A DNA stretch of 64,000 nucleotides, taken from the NCBI RefSeq assembly GCF_900110925.1, contig NZ_FOFP01000007.1, positions 181,189 through 245,188 on the forward strand, read 5' to 3'. The notes beneath the pieces were generated by a model. That model was not told the DNA's origin, ran no database searches, and worked only from the letters and a program-made list of their open reading frames with translations. The DNA comes from Pseudomonas cuatrocienegasensis. GTDB taxonomy: Bacteria; Pseudomonadota; Gammaproteobacteria; Pseudomonadales; Pseudomonadaceae. This document shows positions 36,612 through 45,435 of this stretch, piece by piece (the stretch's first letter is position 1; each line of letters starts with the position of its first letter). The translations under genes were made by a program, and so were the position numbers.

Positions 36612-37433
36612 ATGAAATCCGTGTTGACCTTGAGCACCCTGGCGGCAGCAGTGCTGCTAAGCGCCTGTCAGGCCGTAAACACCACCAGCGGCGGCGCAGT
36701 TGGGGTGGAACGTAAGCAGTACATGTTCGGCATGTTGTCGACCGCTGAGGTCAACCAGATGTATGCCCAGTCGTACCAGCAGACCCTGAGTGAGGCGTCG
36801 AGCAAGGGTGTGCTCGATGCCAGCAGTGCCAATGCAAAGCGCCTCAAGACAATTACCGATCGCCTGATCAAGCAGGCGCCAGTATTTCGTCCCGACGCAG
36901 CGCAGTGGCAATGGGAGGTCAATCTGATCGACAGCCCTGAGCTCAATGCCAACTGTGGCCCAGGCGGCAAGATCATTTTTTACAGCGGTCTGATGACCAA
37001 GCTCAAACTCACCGATGACGAAATCGCCGCGATTGTGGGTCATGAAATGGCCCATGCCTTGCGCGAGCACGGCCGCGAGGCGATGTCCAAGGCCTATGGT
37101 GTGGCAATGGCCAAGCAAGGGGCCGGGGCACTGTTGGGATTGGGCGAGAGTGGTATGGCGATGGCCGACACCGTGGTGCAATACAGCCTGACCCTGCCCA
37201 ATAGCCGCGGTAACGAGAACGAGGCAGATCTGATTGGTCTGGAGCTGGCGGCGCGGGCGGGTTACAACCCCAATGCCGCCGTTACGCTGTGGCAGAAAAT
37301 GGCCTCGGCCAGCGAGGGCGCACCGCCCGAGTTCATGAGCACTCACCCGTCGTCGACCAGCCGTATTGCGTCGTTGCAGGCGGCCATTCCCAAGGTCATG
37401 CCATTCTACGAGCAGGCGCGCAGCAGCCGCTGA
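36612..37433 (+). CDS. M48 family zinc metalloprotease, lipoprotein
   Basis: A 273-residue periplasmic lipoprotein peptidase. It has a signal and lipobox (LAAAVLLSAC), the zinc motif HEMAH (AAIVGHEMAHALREH, ~145), third ligand Glu in NENEADLIGLELAARAGY, and a C-terminal STHPSSTSRI typical of M48B/C (LoiP/YcaL-like) proteins involved in outer-membrane quality control. The start follows GGAGATAGAAC. The solo element end sits 36 bases upstream and may contribute promoter sequence. Confidence 0.92.
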   Translation: MKSVLTLSTLAAAVLLSACQAVNTTSGGAVGVERKQYMFGMLSTAEVNQMYAQSYQQTLSEASSKGVLDASSANAKRLKTITDRLIKQAPVFRPDAAQWQWEVNLIDSPELNANCGPGGKIIFYSGLMTKLKLTDDEIAAIVGHEMAHALREHGREAMSKAYGVAMAKQGAGALLGLGESGMAMADTVVQYSLTLPNSRGNENEADLIGLELAARAGYNPNAAVTLWQKMASASEGAPPEFMSTHPSSTSRIASLQAAIPKVMPFYEQARSSR

Positions 37434-37442
37434 ACCACAGCC

Positions 37443-37886
37443 TCAGGGCAAGGCTTTCTCGGCGAGAGGTCGGGTTTTCAGGCCGAGCTGGGCGCGGAAG
37501 CTTTCCATGTCGAACATGGTGCAGATTTCCTGAATTTCTTTTGCCGGAGTGAGCCTCCAGAACGCCATGGCGGAGATACTGAGGACTTTGTCGCTAGGTG
37601 GGTAGCCGAGGGCAGGGGTCTGAATGGTGCCAATCAGCGTGCACCAGGTCACGACCTTGTAGCCCTCGGCCACGCAGTCCTCAACGATCACTTCGAGGTC
37701 CGGCATGGCCAGGCGAATATTCTGCACCAGGCGAGCGAAGCCATCGTTGTTGAGTGGGTGGCCGACAAACGAGCTTTTGTAGAGAAAATCACGGGTGTGC
37801 AACTGATCAGCCAGGGCCATGCGGCCCTTGTTCCAGGTCAGATCGATGTGCTGGCATACCAGCTTCTTATGGTCATCCAATGACAT
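37443..37886 (-). CDS. SnoaL-like / ester cyclase family protein
   Basis: A 147-residue NTF2-fold protein with DHKKLVCQHIDLTWNKGRMALADQLHTRDFLYK, then a central GFARLVQNIRLAMPDLEVIVED and AMAFWRLTPAKEIQEICTMFDMESFRAQLG. This is the SnoaL-like ester cyclase pattern; substrate unknown. It is a single gene convergent with the M48 peptidase gene, and its stop is 10 bases from the latter's stop. Confidence 0.8.
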   Translation of the reverse strand: MSLDDHKKLVCQHIDLTWNKGRMALADQLHTRDFLYKSSFVGHPLNNDGFARLVQNIRLAMPDLEVIVEDCVAEGYKVVTWCTLIGTIQTPALGYPPSDKVLSISAMAFWRLTPAKEIQEICTMFDMESFRAQLGLKTRPLAEKALP

Positions 37887-37991
37887 AACAAGTATCCGTA
37901 ACGAAAGTGAGCAAGTTTTTGCTCATTTTATCGTTCGGGCTTGCCTCAAAATCATTGGCCGAAGTGACAATCAATCGGCGTCAATTAGCTG

Positions 37992-38576
37992 TCAGATTAT
38001 TCCGCTGAAATGCAGTGCCTGGTAGCTGGCGTAGATCGCCAGGGCGGCGAAGGCGCAGGCGGCGAGGCGACGGATCAGGGTCAGCGGCAGTTTTTCAGCA
38101 GCGAAGTTACCTGCCAGTACCACGGGCACATTGGCGATCAGCATGCCCAGCGTGGTGCCGATGACCACCAGGACAAAGTGCGGATACTGCGCCGCGAGCA
38201 TGACCGTAGCGACCTGGGTCTTGTCGCCCATCTCGGCCAGGAAGAACGCAATCAATGTGGTCAGGAACGGGCCGAAGCGCTTGAGTTTCGAGCTTTCATC
38301 GTCATCAAGTTTGTCGGGCACCAGGGTCCAGAGGGCCACCGCGACGAACGAGGCCGCGAGGATCCAGCTCAGGGTCGCAGGTGAGAAAAAACTGGCAACC
38401 CAGTTGCCAATGGCACCTGCGGCGAAGTGGTTGGCCAGGGTGGCGACCACAATGCCCCAGATGATCGGCCAGGGGCGACGAAAGCGTGCCGCCAGCAGCA
38501 AGGCGAGCAATTGCGTCTTGTCGCCGATTTCGGCCAGGGCAACGATCAGGGTGGGGACGAACAGGGATTCAAGCAT
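37992..38576 (-). CDS. mneA: UPF0016/GDT1 family manganese exporter
   Basis: A 194-residue membrane protein with six predicted helices in two inverted repeats, each bearing the family motif E-x-G-D-K-T (ALAEIGDKTQ near residue 16; FLAEMGDKTQ near 112) separated by an acidic DDDE loop. The family (TMEM165/GDT1, MneA) exports Mn2+. The start MLESLFVP at 38576 is preceded by AGGAAGCCTG. The upstream leader is a yybP-ykoY riboswitch, which supports Mn export independently of the protein sequence. The symbol is by family. Confidence 0.9.
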   Translation of the reverse strand: MLESLFVPTLIVALAEIGDKTQLLALLLAARFRRPWPIIWGIVVATLANHFAAGAIGNWVASFFSPATLSWILAASFVAVALWTLVPDKLDDDESSKLKRFGPFLTTLIAFFLAEMGDKTQVATVMLAAQYPHFVLVVIGTTLGMLIANVPVVLAGNFAAEKLPLTLIRRLAACAFAALAIYASYQALHFSGII

Positions 38577-38603
38577 CAGGCTTCCTGGGGGGCGGGTCGA
38601 CAC

Positions 38604-38656
38604 GGCTATGACACGTACAGCCTCCCCGCCCCGGGTAAGGTGTGCGTGTCATAGGT
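38604..38656 (-). promoter_or_regulatory. expression-platform hairpin of the manganese riboswitch
   Basis: A 10-bp perfect inverted repeat (ctatgacacg 38606-38615 / cgtgtcatag 38645-38654) with GC-rich inner sequence lies between the aptamer and the mneA ribosome site. One arm abuts the 3' strand of the aptamer, so the two structures probably exclude each other. Confidence 0.65.
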
Positions 38657-38784
38657 CTTGTCAAACCTCGGGTCCTTTTGCAGGACCTCGGGTCGTACGC
38701 GCCATGGTCTGCTGACCAAGTATGTTGACGCGTACCGGGCGAGTCAGCGCTTGAGGCTGCTCGCGGGAGACTACTCCCCTAGGA
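38655..38784 (-). ncRNA. yybP-ykoY manganese riboswitch
   Basis: On the minus strand the leader reads ctaggggagtagtctccc, then gtcaacatacttgg, and closes with tttgacaagaccta. These are the L1 (GGGGAGUAG) and L3 (CAACAUACU) metal-binding loops and the CAAGACC closing strand of the yybP-ykoY class, which senses Mn2+. A long hairpin with cctcggg arms lies between them. It precedes the UPF0016 exporter gene, the usual target. Boundaries are approximate. Confidence 0.88.
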
Positions 38785-38834
38785 CGGGCGCATTTTGCCC
38801 AAAGCCGTCTGAGTGGGCAAGCAGCATTTTCTGC

Positions 38835-39833
38835 TCAGCGAGCGCGAGCGCGGTAGATGCGAAAGCCATTGGCCTCCGTCAGGGTCTGGCACGGGCCCAG
38901 GTGGGTTTCGATCAGCGGTGGGTATTTGAGAAAGCTGTTGGCCACCAGGCGCAACTCACCCTGGGGTAGCAGGTGTACACGTGCCTGGCGCAGCAAGTGT
39001 TCAGTGGCCTGGTAGTGGGTGTGTACGCCCTGGTGGAACGGCGGGTTGCTGAGTATCGCACTGAGCCCGGACGGTGCCGCGTCGATGCCGTCACCGGCGA
39101 TCACGTTGGCTTCCAGGCCATTGGCCGCCAGGGTCAGGCGGCTGCTGGCCACGGCGAAGGCATCGACATCCAGCAGGGTCACCTGGCTGGATGGGTAGCG
39201 GCGTTTCAGCGTGGCGCCGAGGACGCCGGCGCCACAGCCGAAGTCCAGCAGATGGCCGCTGGGCAGGTCGTCGAGATGCTGCAACAGCAGGGCGCTGCCG
39301 ACGTCCAGGCGGCCATGGCTGAACACCCCAGGCAGGCTGACGACCTGCAACTCACCATCGCTCAGCGGCAGGCTGTAGTGCCTGGCCAGGCTTTCCAGTA
39401 CCGGTGCCGTTGGCGGGGTATCGACCCGTACTTGCCAAAGCTGGCAGTGGCGGGCGCTGTCGAGTTTGCGTGGGCTGCCGAAGGCGGTCAGTTGCTTGGC
39501 GGCGCGCTCGATACCCGCACGTTTTTCCCCGACCAGATAGAGCAGCGCGCCTGGCAAGCGTGCGGCCAGGCTGGCGAGCAGGTAATCGGTGAGCTCACGC
39601 GACTTGGGTAGGAACAGTACGGCCGCTTCGCAGGCGCGGGCGCCCGGCTCTACACCGAAATAGCAGCGCCCGGCGAAGCGTGCTGCCAGTTGTGCCTGTT
39701 CACCCGCATGCCAGCTCCAGCCGTGAGCCTGGGGCAGGTGACCGAGCAAGTCATCAGCCGGTAGGCCGGCGAGCAACAGCTCACCGCCGAACAGGCCGGC
39801 CTGACGCAGCAGCACTTCACTTCGCGGGTCCAT
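38835..39833 (-). CDS. rsmC: 16S rRNA (guanine(1207)-N2)-methyltransferase
   Basis: A 332-residue protein with two tandem methyltransferase-like domains: a degenerate N-terminal one and an active C-terminal one with [15 protein letters not shown] (SAM site) and the N-P-P-F catalytic motif ([14 protein letters not shown]). It methylates G1207 of 16S rRNA. The NPPFHQG sequence and overall length are typical of RsmC. The start follows AAGGAGCATCC. Confidence 0.92.
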   Translation of the reverse strand: MDPRSEVLLRQAGLFGGELLLAGLPADDLLGHLPQAHGWSWHAGEQAQLAARFAGRCYFGVEPGARACEAAVLFLPKSRELTDYLLASLAARLPGALLYLVGEKRAGIERAAKQLTAFGSPRKLDSARHCQLWQVRVDTPPTAPVLESLARHYSLPLSDGELQVVSLPGVFSHGRLDVGSALLLQHLDDLPSGHLLDFGCGAGVLGATLKRRYPSSQVTLLDVDAFAVASSRLTLAANGLEANVIAGDGIDAAPSGLSAILSNPPFHQGVHTHYQATEHLLRQARVHLLPQGELRLVANSFLKYPPLIETHLGPCQTLTEANGFRIYRARAR

Positions 39834-39860
39834 GGATGCTCCTTGAAAAAGCCGCGCAGC

Positions 39861-40826
39861 TTAGCTGACAACGCGACAGGGCGCACCGCTGGCGAATCCG
39901 ACAGCATTCTCCAGCAGCTGGCCGACGATCCGCTGGCGCGCTTCGCGGCTGCCCCAGGCGCTGTGCGGGGTGATGATCAGGCGCGGAATATCCTCGGCCA
40001 GCAGCGGGTTGCCATCGCGCGGCGGCTCCTGGGTCAGCACGTCGCTGGCGGCACCGCCGAGGTGACCAGCGCGCAACGCATCGGCCAGGGCCTGCTCGTT
40101 GACCAGACCACCACGGGCGGTGTTGATCAGGAAGGCACCCGGCTTCATCAGGGCCAGTTCGCGGGCGTCGATCAGGTTGCGGGTGTCGTCTGTCAGCGGG
40201 CAGTGCAGGGTCAGGGCATCGACCTGAGGCAGCAGTTCATCCAGGCTCAGGCGGTCAGCCCGCGGCGGGCGGCCAGGCAGCTGGCCGAGCAGCACGCGCA
40301 TGCCGAAGGCTTCGGCCAGACGCGCCACGGCGCCGCCGAGCTCGCCGTGGCCGAGCAGGCCGAGGGTCTTGCCTTCAAGCTCGACGATGGGATGGTCGAG
40401 CAGGCAGAACTGCTTGGCCTGCTGCCAGCGGCCGGCGCGAATATCGCGCTGGTAATCCGGTAGGCGGGTGGCCAGGGCCAGCAGCAGCATCAGGGTGTGC
40501 TGCGCCACTGACGGCGTGCCGTAACCGTGGCAGTTGCTGACCACCACGCCGTGGGCGCGGGCGGCGGCGAGATCGATGTTGTTGGTACCGGTGGCCGAGA
40601 CCAATACCAGGCGCAGCTCGGGGCAGGCGGCGAAGGTGGCGGCATCGAGTGGGACTTTGTTGGTGATGGCGACCTGGGCGTCGCGCAGGCGTTCGATGAC
40701 TTCGCTCGGCTGGGTGCCGGCATGCAGGGTCAGCTCGGCGAATGCCTGCTGCAGAGGCGTCATGTCCAGATCACCCAGGTCGAGTGAACTGTGGTCGAGA
40801 AAAACCGCGTGGTGGGCAAGGGACAT
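39861..40826 (-). CDS. D-2-hydroxyacid dehydrogenase (glycerate/hydroxypyruvate type)
   Basis: A 321-residue NAD(P)-dependent dehydrogenase. It has the Rossmann motif LGLLGHGELGGAVARLAEAFGM (GxGxxG) and catalytic residues Arg in NTARGGLVNE, Glu in DVLTQEPP and His in LIITPHSAWGS. SATGTNNIDLAAA and CHGYGTPSVAQH match the glycerate dehydrogenase/hydroxypyruvate reductase (HprA-like) branch, though the substrate cannot be fixed by eye. The start follows AGGATTTACCG. Confidence 0.9.
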   Translation of the reverse strand: MSLAHHAVFLDHSSLDLGDLDMTPLQQAFAELTLHAGTQPSEVIERLRDAQVAITNKVPLDAATFAACPELRLVLVSATGTNNIDLAAARAHGVVVSNCHGYGTPSVAQHTLMLLLALATRLPDYQRDIRAGRWQQAKQFCLLDHPIVELEGKTLGLLGHGELGGAVARLAEAFGMRVLLGQLPGRPPRADRLSLDELLPQVDALTLHCPLTDDTRNLIDARELALMKPGAFLINTARGGLVNEQALADALRAGHLGGAASDVLTQEPPRDGNPLLAEDIPRLIITPHSAWGSREARQRIVGQLLENAVGFASGAPCRVVS

Positions 40827-40934
40827 CGGTAAATCCTGTGTCTGAGCGTGGGTGGACGCGCTACTCGCAGGCAGGGGCAGCGACCTGTATAAATACCGAG
40901 CCTACCAGACCCTCTTTGCCCGTGCGGAGCCCTT

Positions 40935-41564
40935 ATGTACTGGACCGAGTTTTTTACAGTTGCCCTGATTCACCTGTTGGCGGTAGCCAGCCCAGGGCCG
41001 GACTTTGCCATCGTAGTGCGCGAGAGTGTGGCCTTCGGCCGGCGTACCGGGCTGTTCACCGCCTTGGGCGTGGGTGTTGGTATCCTCGTGCATGTGGCGT
41101 ATTCGCTGCTCGGTATCGGCCTGATCGTGTCGCAGTCGATCGTCCTGTTCAACGCCCTGAAATGGCTGGCGGCGGCTTACCTGCTGTATATCGGCATCAA
41201 GGCCCTGCGTGCTCGACCGGCTGCCGAACAGGCGCCATTGGCAGATACGCCTCATGTGCAGCGCTCGCCAAGGGCCGCCTTCGTGACCGGCTTTGTGACT
41301 AACGGGCTGAACCCCAAGGCCACGTTGTTCTTCCTGTCGCTGTTTACCGTGGTGATCAACCCGCATACCCCGCTGGCCATTCAGGCCGGTTATGGGCTGT
41401 ACCTGTCGCTGGCCACCGCGGCCTGGTTTTGCCTGGTCGCACTGCTGTTCAGCCAGGCACGGGTGCGCGCCGGTTTCGCCCGCATGGGCCATTGGTTTGA
41501 TCGGCTGATGGGGGCGGTGCTGGTCGGGATCGGTGTGAAGCTGGCGCTGACCGAAATGCGCTGA
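40935..41564 (+). CDS. LysE/RhtB family amino-acid exporter
   Basis: A 209-residue membrane protein with about five to six helices and the LysE/RhtB signature at the N terminus (HLLAVASPGPDFAIVVRESVAFGRRTG), plus GFVTNGLNPKATLFFLSLF in the middle. The family exports amino acids such as threonine, homoserine or lysine; the cargo is not readable. The start follows GGAGCCCTT. Confidence 0.9.
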   Translation: MYWTEFFTVALIHLLAVASPGPDFAIVVRESVAFGRRTGLFTALGVGVGILVHVAYSLLGIGLIVSQSIVLFNALKWLAAAYLLYIGIKALRARPAAEQAPLADTPHVQRSPRAAFVTGFVTNGLNPKATLFFLSLFTVVINPHTPLAIQAGYGLYLSLATAAWFCLVALLFSQARVRAGFARMGHWFDRLMGAVLVGIGVKLALTEMR

Positions 41565-41603
41565 ACGCCAGCCTGTTCGGCGAGGATGTAAGGCTGGGCG
41601 GCG

Positions 41604-43442
41604 TCAGTAGCGATGCAGTCCGCCGATGATGTTGGTGAACAGTTCATCGTTGACCGGTACGTAACGGTCGCTGCCCGGTAGCCAGGCGTAGACAGGTTCG
41701 TCTCCCGTTTTTGTCGGATCGAAGGCCTCCTGCTTTAGCGATTTTTTCTGGTATTTGAAGGTGCCAGTGGTTTCCATATCACGCTTGATGCGCAGAAACA
41801 GCGGCACTGCATAGGGCGGCAGTTGGCGCTTGGCATAGTTGAGGAGCTCGCGCATGTCCATTGGGGCTTCCGGGTCATGCAGTGTGATGGCCGCCATCCC
41901 TGCGCAGCCGTTGGTGTTGGGGATGCCTACGCCGTAAACCACCACCTCGGCAATTCGCGGATGCTGGATTAGCAGGTTCTCAACCTCGGTGGTCGATACG
42001 TTTTCACCTTTCCAGCGGAAGGTATCGCCCAGACGGTCGACGAACTGCGCGTGACCGAAGCCGATGTAACGCAGCATGTCTCCCGTGTTGAAGTAGCGAT
42101 CACCTGACTCGAAGACATTTTCCAGCACGACCTGGCGGGTCTTTTCCGGGTCGGTATAGCCATCCAGGGGCGTTTTTTCATCGATTTTCGCCAGCAGCAA
42201 GCCCGGCTGGCCGCGTTCGACCTTCTTCAGGAAGCCATTGTTGTCGCGCACGGGGCTCTCTTTATCCCGGTCATATTCGACCAAGGCCCATGGCATCAAG
42301 GAAAAGCCGATGGTGTTATCGAAGTTGAGGATATTGCTGAAGCCAATATTGCCTTCGCTGGAGCCATAGAATTCGCACACATGCTCCAGGCCGAAACGTT
42401 GCTTGAACGGCCCCCACACACCAGGGCGCAAACCGTTGCCGAGCATCTTGCGCACAGGGTTGTCGAGGTCATCCGGGCACGTCGGTTGATCCAGCAGGTA
42501 GCGGCAGAGTTCACCGACATAGCCGATCACGGTGGCATTGAAGGTGCGGGTGTCATCCCAGAAACTACTTGCGCTGAACTTGCGACGGAGGGCGAAACCG
42601 CCGGCCCCGGCAATGGCTGAGCCCCAACAGACGCAGAGCCCTGTGCCATGGTAGAGCGGCAAGGTGGAGTACACGACGTCACTGGCTTGCATGTCCATGG
42701 CGATGATGCCGAAGCCGCCGTAGGTCTTCATCCAGCGACCGTGCTTGAAAATACCGGCCTTGGGCAAGCCTGTGGTGCCCGAGGTGTAGATATAGAAACA
42801 GGCGTCGTCTTTATGAATTTGTTGCGTGGTGGCGGGGGCGTCCTGGGGAGCGTCAAGCGATTCACGCATCAGGTTCAGATAGCCCGATGGCGCTTCGCCC
42901 GGATCGCGGAAGGTATCCTGATCGGCAATGTAGTAGAGCCCTCTGCTCAGTGCATCGATGCTGTCGCGCACTTCTGCGAAGGCTGCCAGCAGTTCTTCAC
43001 CAATCACTATGGCGCAGGGCTTGACCAGGTTGATGCTGTGTATCAGTACGTTCTGCGTCTGCGAGGTATTGAGCATGGCACTGACAGCGCCTAACTTGCT
43101 CAGCGCCAGTACCGTTACCAGCAACTCCGGGCGGTTTTCCAAAAAGACCCCGACTACATCGCCTTTGCCAATGCCACGTGCCGCCAAGTAATGGACGATC
43201 TGATTGGCACGCTGGTTGAAGTACTGGTAGCTGTAGCGGCGGTCTTCGTAGAGCACGGCGATACCGTCAGGGTTGCGTTGGGTCGCCACTTCGAATGTCC
43301 AGCCGAGCCCACAGGGCTCGTCTGCTGCGGAGATGTTCGAGACCTTGAGGCCTTTGATGATGCGTGGCAGGCTTTTGAGGACGAGGGGTGTCTTGCGTAG
43401 TACCTGGCCCCAGGTGATTAACTCGTTGTTGTTCTGGCTCAT
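41604..43442 (-). CDS. FATP-type long-chain acyl-CoA synthetase
   Basis: A 612-residue AMP-forming ligase of the fatty acid transport protein/very-long-chain acyl-CoA synthetase branch. It has the ATP-binding motif YIYTSGTTGLPKAGIFKHGR, the adenylation region EFYGSSEGNIGF, FNTGDMLRYIGFGHAQFVDRLGDTFRWKGENVST, and the C-terminal FKYQKKSLKQEAFDP catalytic-Lys region. It would activate fatty acids to acyl-AMP and acyl-CoA. It is the last of four minus-strand genes, 106 bases after the diiron oxidase gene. MSQNNNEL at 43442, with AGGA upstream, is preferred over MQEYLMSQ. Confidence 0.92.
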   Translation of the reverse strand: MSQNNNELITWGQVLRKTPLVLKSLPRIIKGLKVSNISAADEPCGLGWTFEVATQRNPDGIAVLYEDRRYSYQYFNQRANQIVHYLAARGIGKGDVVGVFLENRPELLVTVLALSKLGAVSAMLNTSQTQNVLIHSINLVKPCAIVIGEELLAAFAEVRDSIDALSRGLYYIADQDTFRDPGEAPSGYLNLMRESLDAPQDAPATTQQIHKDDACFYIYTSGTTGLPKAGIFKHGRWMKTYGGFGIIAMDMQASDVVYSTLPLYHGTGLCVCWGSAIAGAGGFALRRKFSASSFWDDTRTFNATVIGYVGELCRYLLDQPTCPDDLDNPVRKMLGNGLRPGVWGPFKQRFGLEHVCEFYGSSEGNIGFSNILNFDNTIGFSLMPWALVEYDRDKESPVRDNNGFLKKVERGQPGLLLAKIDEKTPLDGYTDPEKTRQVVLENVFESGDRYFNTGDMLRYIGFGHAQFVDRLGDTFRWKGENVSTTEVENLLIQHPRIAEVVVYGVGIPNTNGCAGMAAITLHDPEAPMDMRELLNYAKRQLPPYAVPLFLRIKRDMETTGTFKYQKKSLKQEAFDPTKTGDEPVYAWLPGSDRYVPVNDELFTNIIGGLHRY

Positions 43443-43548
43443 GAGATATTCCTGCAACTGCTGGCTGGACGCACTTCCCTTGGGCTTACGTCAGCGAACT
43501 GTGGGTGCGGGCAGAACGCCCCTCGCCTAGGCAAGAGGCGCCGTGGAC

Positions 43549-44208
43549 TCAGAATTCGTTGGCAACGGATTCAAGGATCTGGCCGGTCAGGTAAAGCGTC
43601 GTACGGGCGACCTGCTTCACCGCTTGCTTGTCCTGCTCGCTGATCACCCAGCGCTGAATGGCGTTGTTGACCTCGTCGGCGTGCTTGGCATCGATGACGG
43701 AGTGGGCGATGAAGAAGGTGAGTTGCTTGTCGGTCAGCTTCAACTGGTTCTGGCAGACATCCAGGAGGGGAGCCAGATGCTCATAGGAGTCCTCTGCCCA
43801 AAAGCTGTAGCCTAAACGCGGAATTACCCCGCCCCTGATGGCCAGATTGTAAAGGTAGCCGTTGAGCGCCTCGGTGGCCGGAAGGGGAGGATTTTCGAAG
43901 ACGGAGGCGTCGACCCCGATGGAAGCCAGATCACTGACGACCATGTTTTCGTGACCCAACTCCTCCAGTGCGTGCTTCATGGCGAAGCGTAGCAGCCCGA
44001 CTCTTTTATGGTCTTCGTTGAAGGTGGCAGCGGCCTGGTTAATGGCATTGTTCTTGGTGTAGTGATACACCTCGATCATGGCTCGGATATAAAGTTCGCG
44101 TTGCAGTTCTGGTTCGGATGTTTGCACCATGCGATAAAAGCGCCCTGCCTTTATCTTGCTCCACTCCAAGTCGCACAGTTCTTTAAGTTCATCAAGAAAA
44201 CTGTTCAT
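43549..44208 (-). CDS. haem-oxygenase-like diiron oxidase family protein
   Basis: A 219-residue all-helical protein of the iron-containing redox enzyme (HDO, TenA/PqqC-like) superfamily. It has the three expected ligand pairs: E-x2-H in IEVYHYT, E-x3-H in ALEELGHE and D-x2-H in VIDAKHAD. Members oxidise diverse substrates (UndA decarboxylates fatty acids; BesC and SznF act on amino-acid substrates), so the reaction here is open. The start MNSFLDEL at 44208 follows AAGGAACTCAGC. It lies between the NTF2-like and acyl-CoA synthetase genes, which suggests an acyl-derived substrate. Confidence 0.82.
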   Translation of the reverse strand: MNSFLDELKELCDLEWSKIKAGRFYRMVQTSEPELQRELYIRAMIEVYHYTKNNAINQAAATFNEDHKRVGLLRFAMKHALEELGHENMVVSDLASIGVDASVFENPPLPATEALNGYLYNLAIRGGVIPRLGYSFWAEDSYEHLAPLLDVCQNQLKLTDKQLTFFIAHSVIDAKHADEVNNAIQRWVISEQDKQAVKQVARTTLYLTGQILESVANEF

Positions 44209-44269
44209 GCTGAGTTCCTTTCGCTTGTTTGTTGATGGTGTGTGGCAATTGTCTGTTAGTCGGCTGCCC

Positions 44270-44695
44270 TCACAGGCGTAGGAGAGACTTGAGCAAGTAG
44301 AGAAGCTTGGAGAAGAAACCAATGCCTTCAATGGTGTCCCAGTGCTCGGTGAGAACGCCGTTCTGTACGCGATAGATGTCGATGACTTTATACTGGACGC
44401 GATAGAGCCTGTTGGCAGCCCAGTGATCGGCGTAGAGGAATACGTATTCGCCTTCCCCGCATATGCGCTTGATAGTTGCCCCCGTGTCAGGGAATGTCTT
44501 GAAGTACTGTGTGAAGTATTTCTTGAAGCCTGTGCGCAGGGGCGGAATGAATACGTTGTTGTGTTGTATATAGTTTTCGCTAATCAGCGTATCGGCGACA
44601 TTCAGGTCGCGCGCGATGAACATGCGCTCGTAAAACTCCATGACAACCTTCTTGTTGTGCTCTACTGATGTTGGGAATGACGTCTGAGTATTCAT
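44270..44695 (-). CDS. NTF2/SnoaL-like protein
   Basis: A 141-residue NTF2-fold protein: VEHNKKVVMEFYERMFIARDLNVADTLISENYIQHN, a central TGFKKYFTQYFKTFPDT, then VIDIYRVQNGVLTEHWDTIEG. The SnoaL-like family includes isomerases, cyclases and hydrolases; the His and Asp of EHWD are typical pocket residues. Its start overlaps the acyltransferase stop by ATGA, so the two are tightly coupled. Confidence 0.8.
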   Translation of the reverse strand: MNTQTSFPTSVEHNKKVVMEFYERMFIARDLNVADTLISENYIQHNNVFIPPLRTGFKKYFTQYFKTFPDTGATIKRICGEGEYVFLYADHWAANRLYRVQYKVIDIYRVQNGVLTEHWDTIEGIGFFSKLLYLLKSLLRL

Positions 44696-45435
44696 AAGGC
44701 CTCGGCAATTTGTGGGTAAGCAATACGGTCCATGAGTACATCGAAGCTGGTTAGTTGTTCAGGGCGACAGTCGATATTGAAGAAGTCGATGATGGCACTT
44801 AGTAAGTTTCCCTTGAACAGCGCATACAGATGTTCACCGCGCTCTGGTATGCGAAAAGGAACAGCTTCTTGATCGAAGGAGAACTGGGTGAGGCGCCCTT
44901 GTAGTCGGGGTTTGACGTAGGTGATGTAATGCGAATAGCTGGTATTCAGTGCCACCATGGCTCCCGCCGTGCTGGCCAGTGCACCTACCGCGTTTTTGAC
45001 CGGCGTGTTTTTATCGATGATCAAGCGCGAGAACTCGACGCAGTTGTGTGGGTAGCCGTGATCGACGAAGGCGTGCAGTTGTTCGTCAGGAATATAGCGC
45101 GCGGCTTCATGTGGGTAAGGAGTGACACGCTGCGTGCCAATAATTTGTTCGCCGTAGTAGATGGCAAAGATATAGGAATAGCTATCTATGTGATCGAGTG
45201 CGAGGGTGTTGCCAAACAGGGTTTCGTAGTACTTCTTGCGCTGCGAATAGAGATGTTTTCGGGCATCCGAAAGCTCGACGAGTTCATCATGGCTGACAAT
45301 TTGGCGAACGCGTAATTGATCACAGCCATAACGCTGCTGAAAGAGACTGTCGAGAAACGCATAGGCATGTTCGCGTTGTTCGCGATCTTGTATCAGGTGA
45401 GGCAGGGTTTTAAATGGCGCGCCATGGTTTTCCAT
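44692..45435 (-). CDS. FeeM-like N-acyltransferase (autoinducer-synthase / GNAT fold)
   Basis: A 247-residue protein starting MENHGAPFKTLPHL at 45435. It shows the pattern shared by N-acyl amino acid synthases (FeeM) and LuxI-type enzymes: DARKHLYSQRKKYYET, IDSYSYIFAIYYGEQIIGTQRVTPY and a conserved CVEFSRLIID. Such enzymes join an acyl group from acyl-ACP or acyl-CoA to an amine. It is the first gene of the four-gene group, with an AT-rich leader and a hairpin presenting GGA just before the ATG. Longer upstream starts are rejected. Homology to FeeM is by motif only; the amine acceptor is unknown. Confidence 0.75.
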   Translation of the reverse strand: MENHGAPFKTLPHLIQDREQREHAYAFLDSLFQQRYGCDQLRVRQIVSHDELVELSDARKHLYSQRKKYYETLFGNTLALDHIDSYSYIFAIYYGEQIIGTQRVTPYPHEAARYIPDEQLHAFVDHGYPHNCVEFSRLIIDKNTPVKNAVGALASTAGAMVALNTSYSHYITYVKPRLQGRLTQFSFDQEAVPFRIPERGEHLYALFKGNLLSAIIDFFNIDCRPEQLTSFDVLMDRIAYPQIAEAL

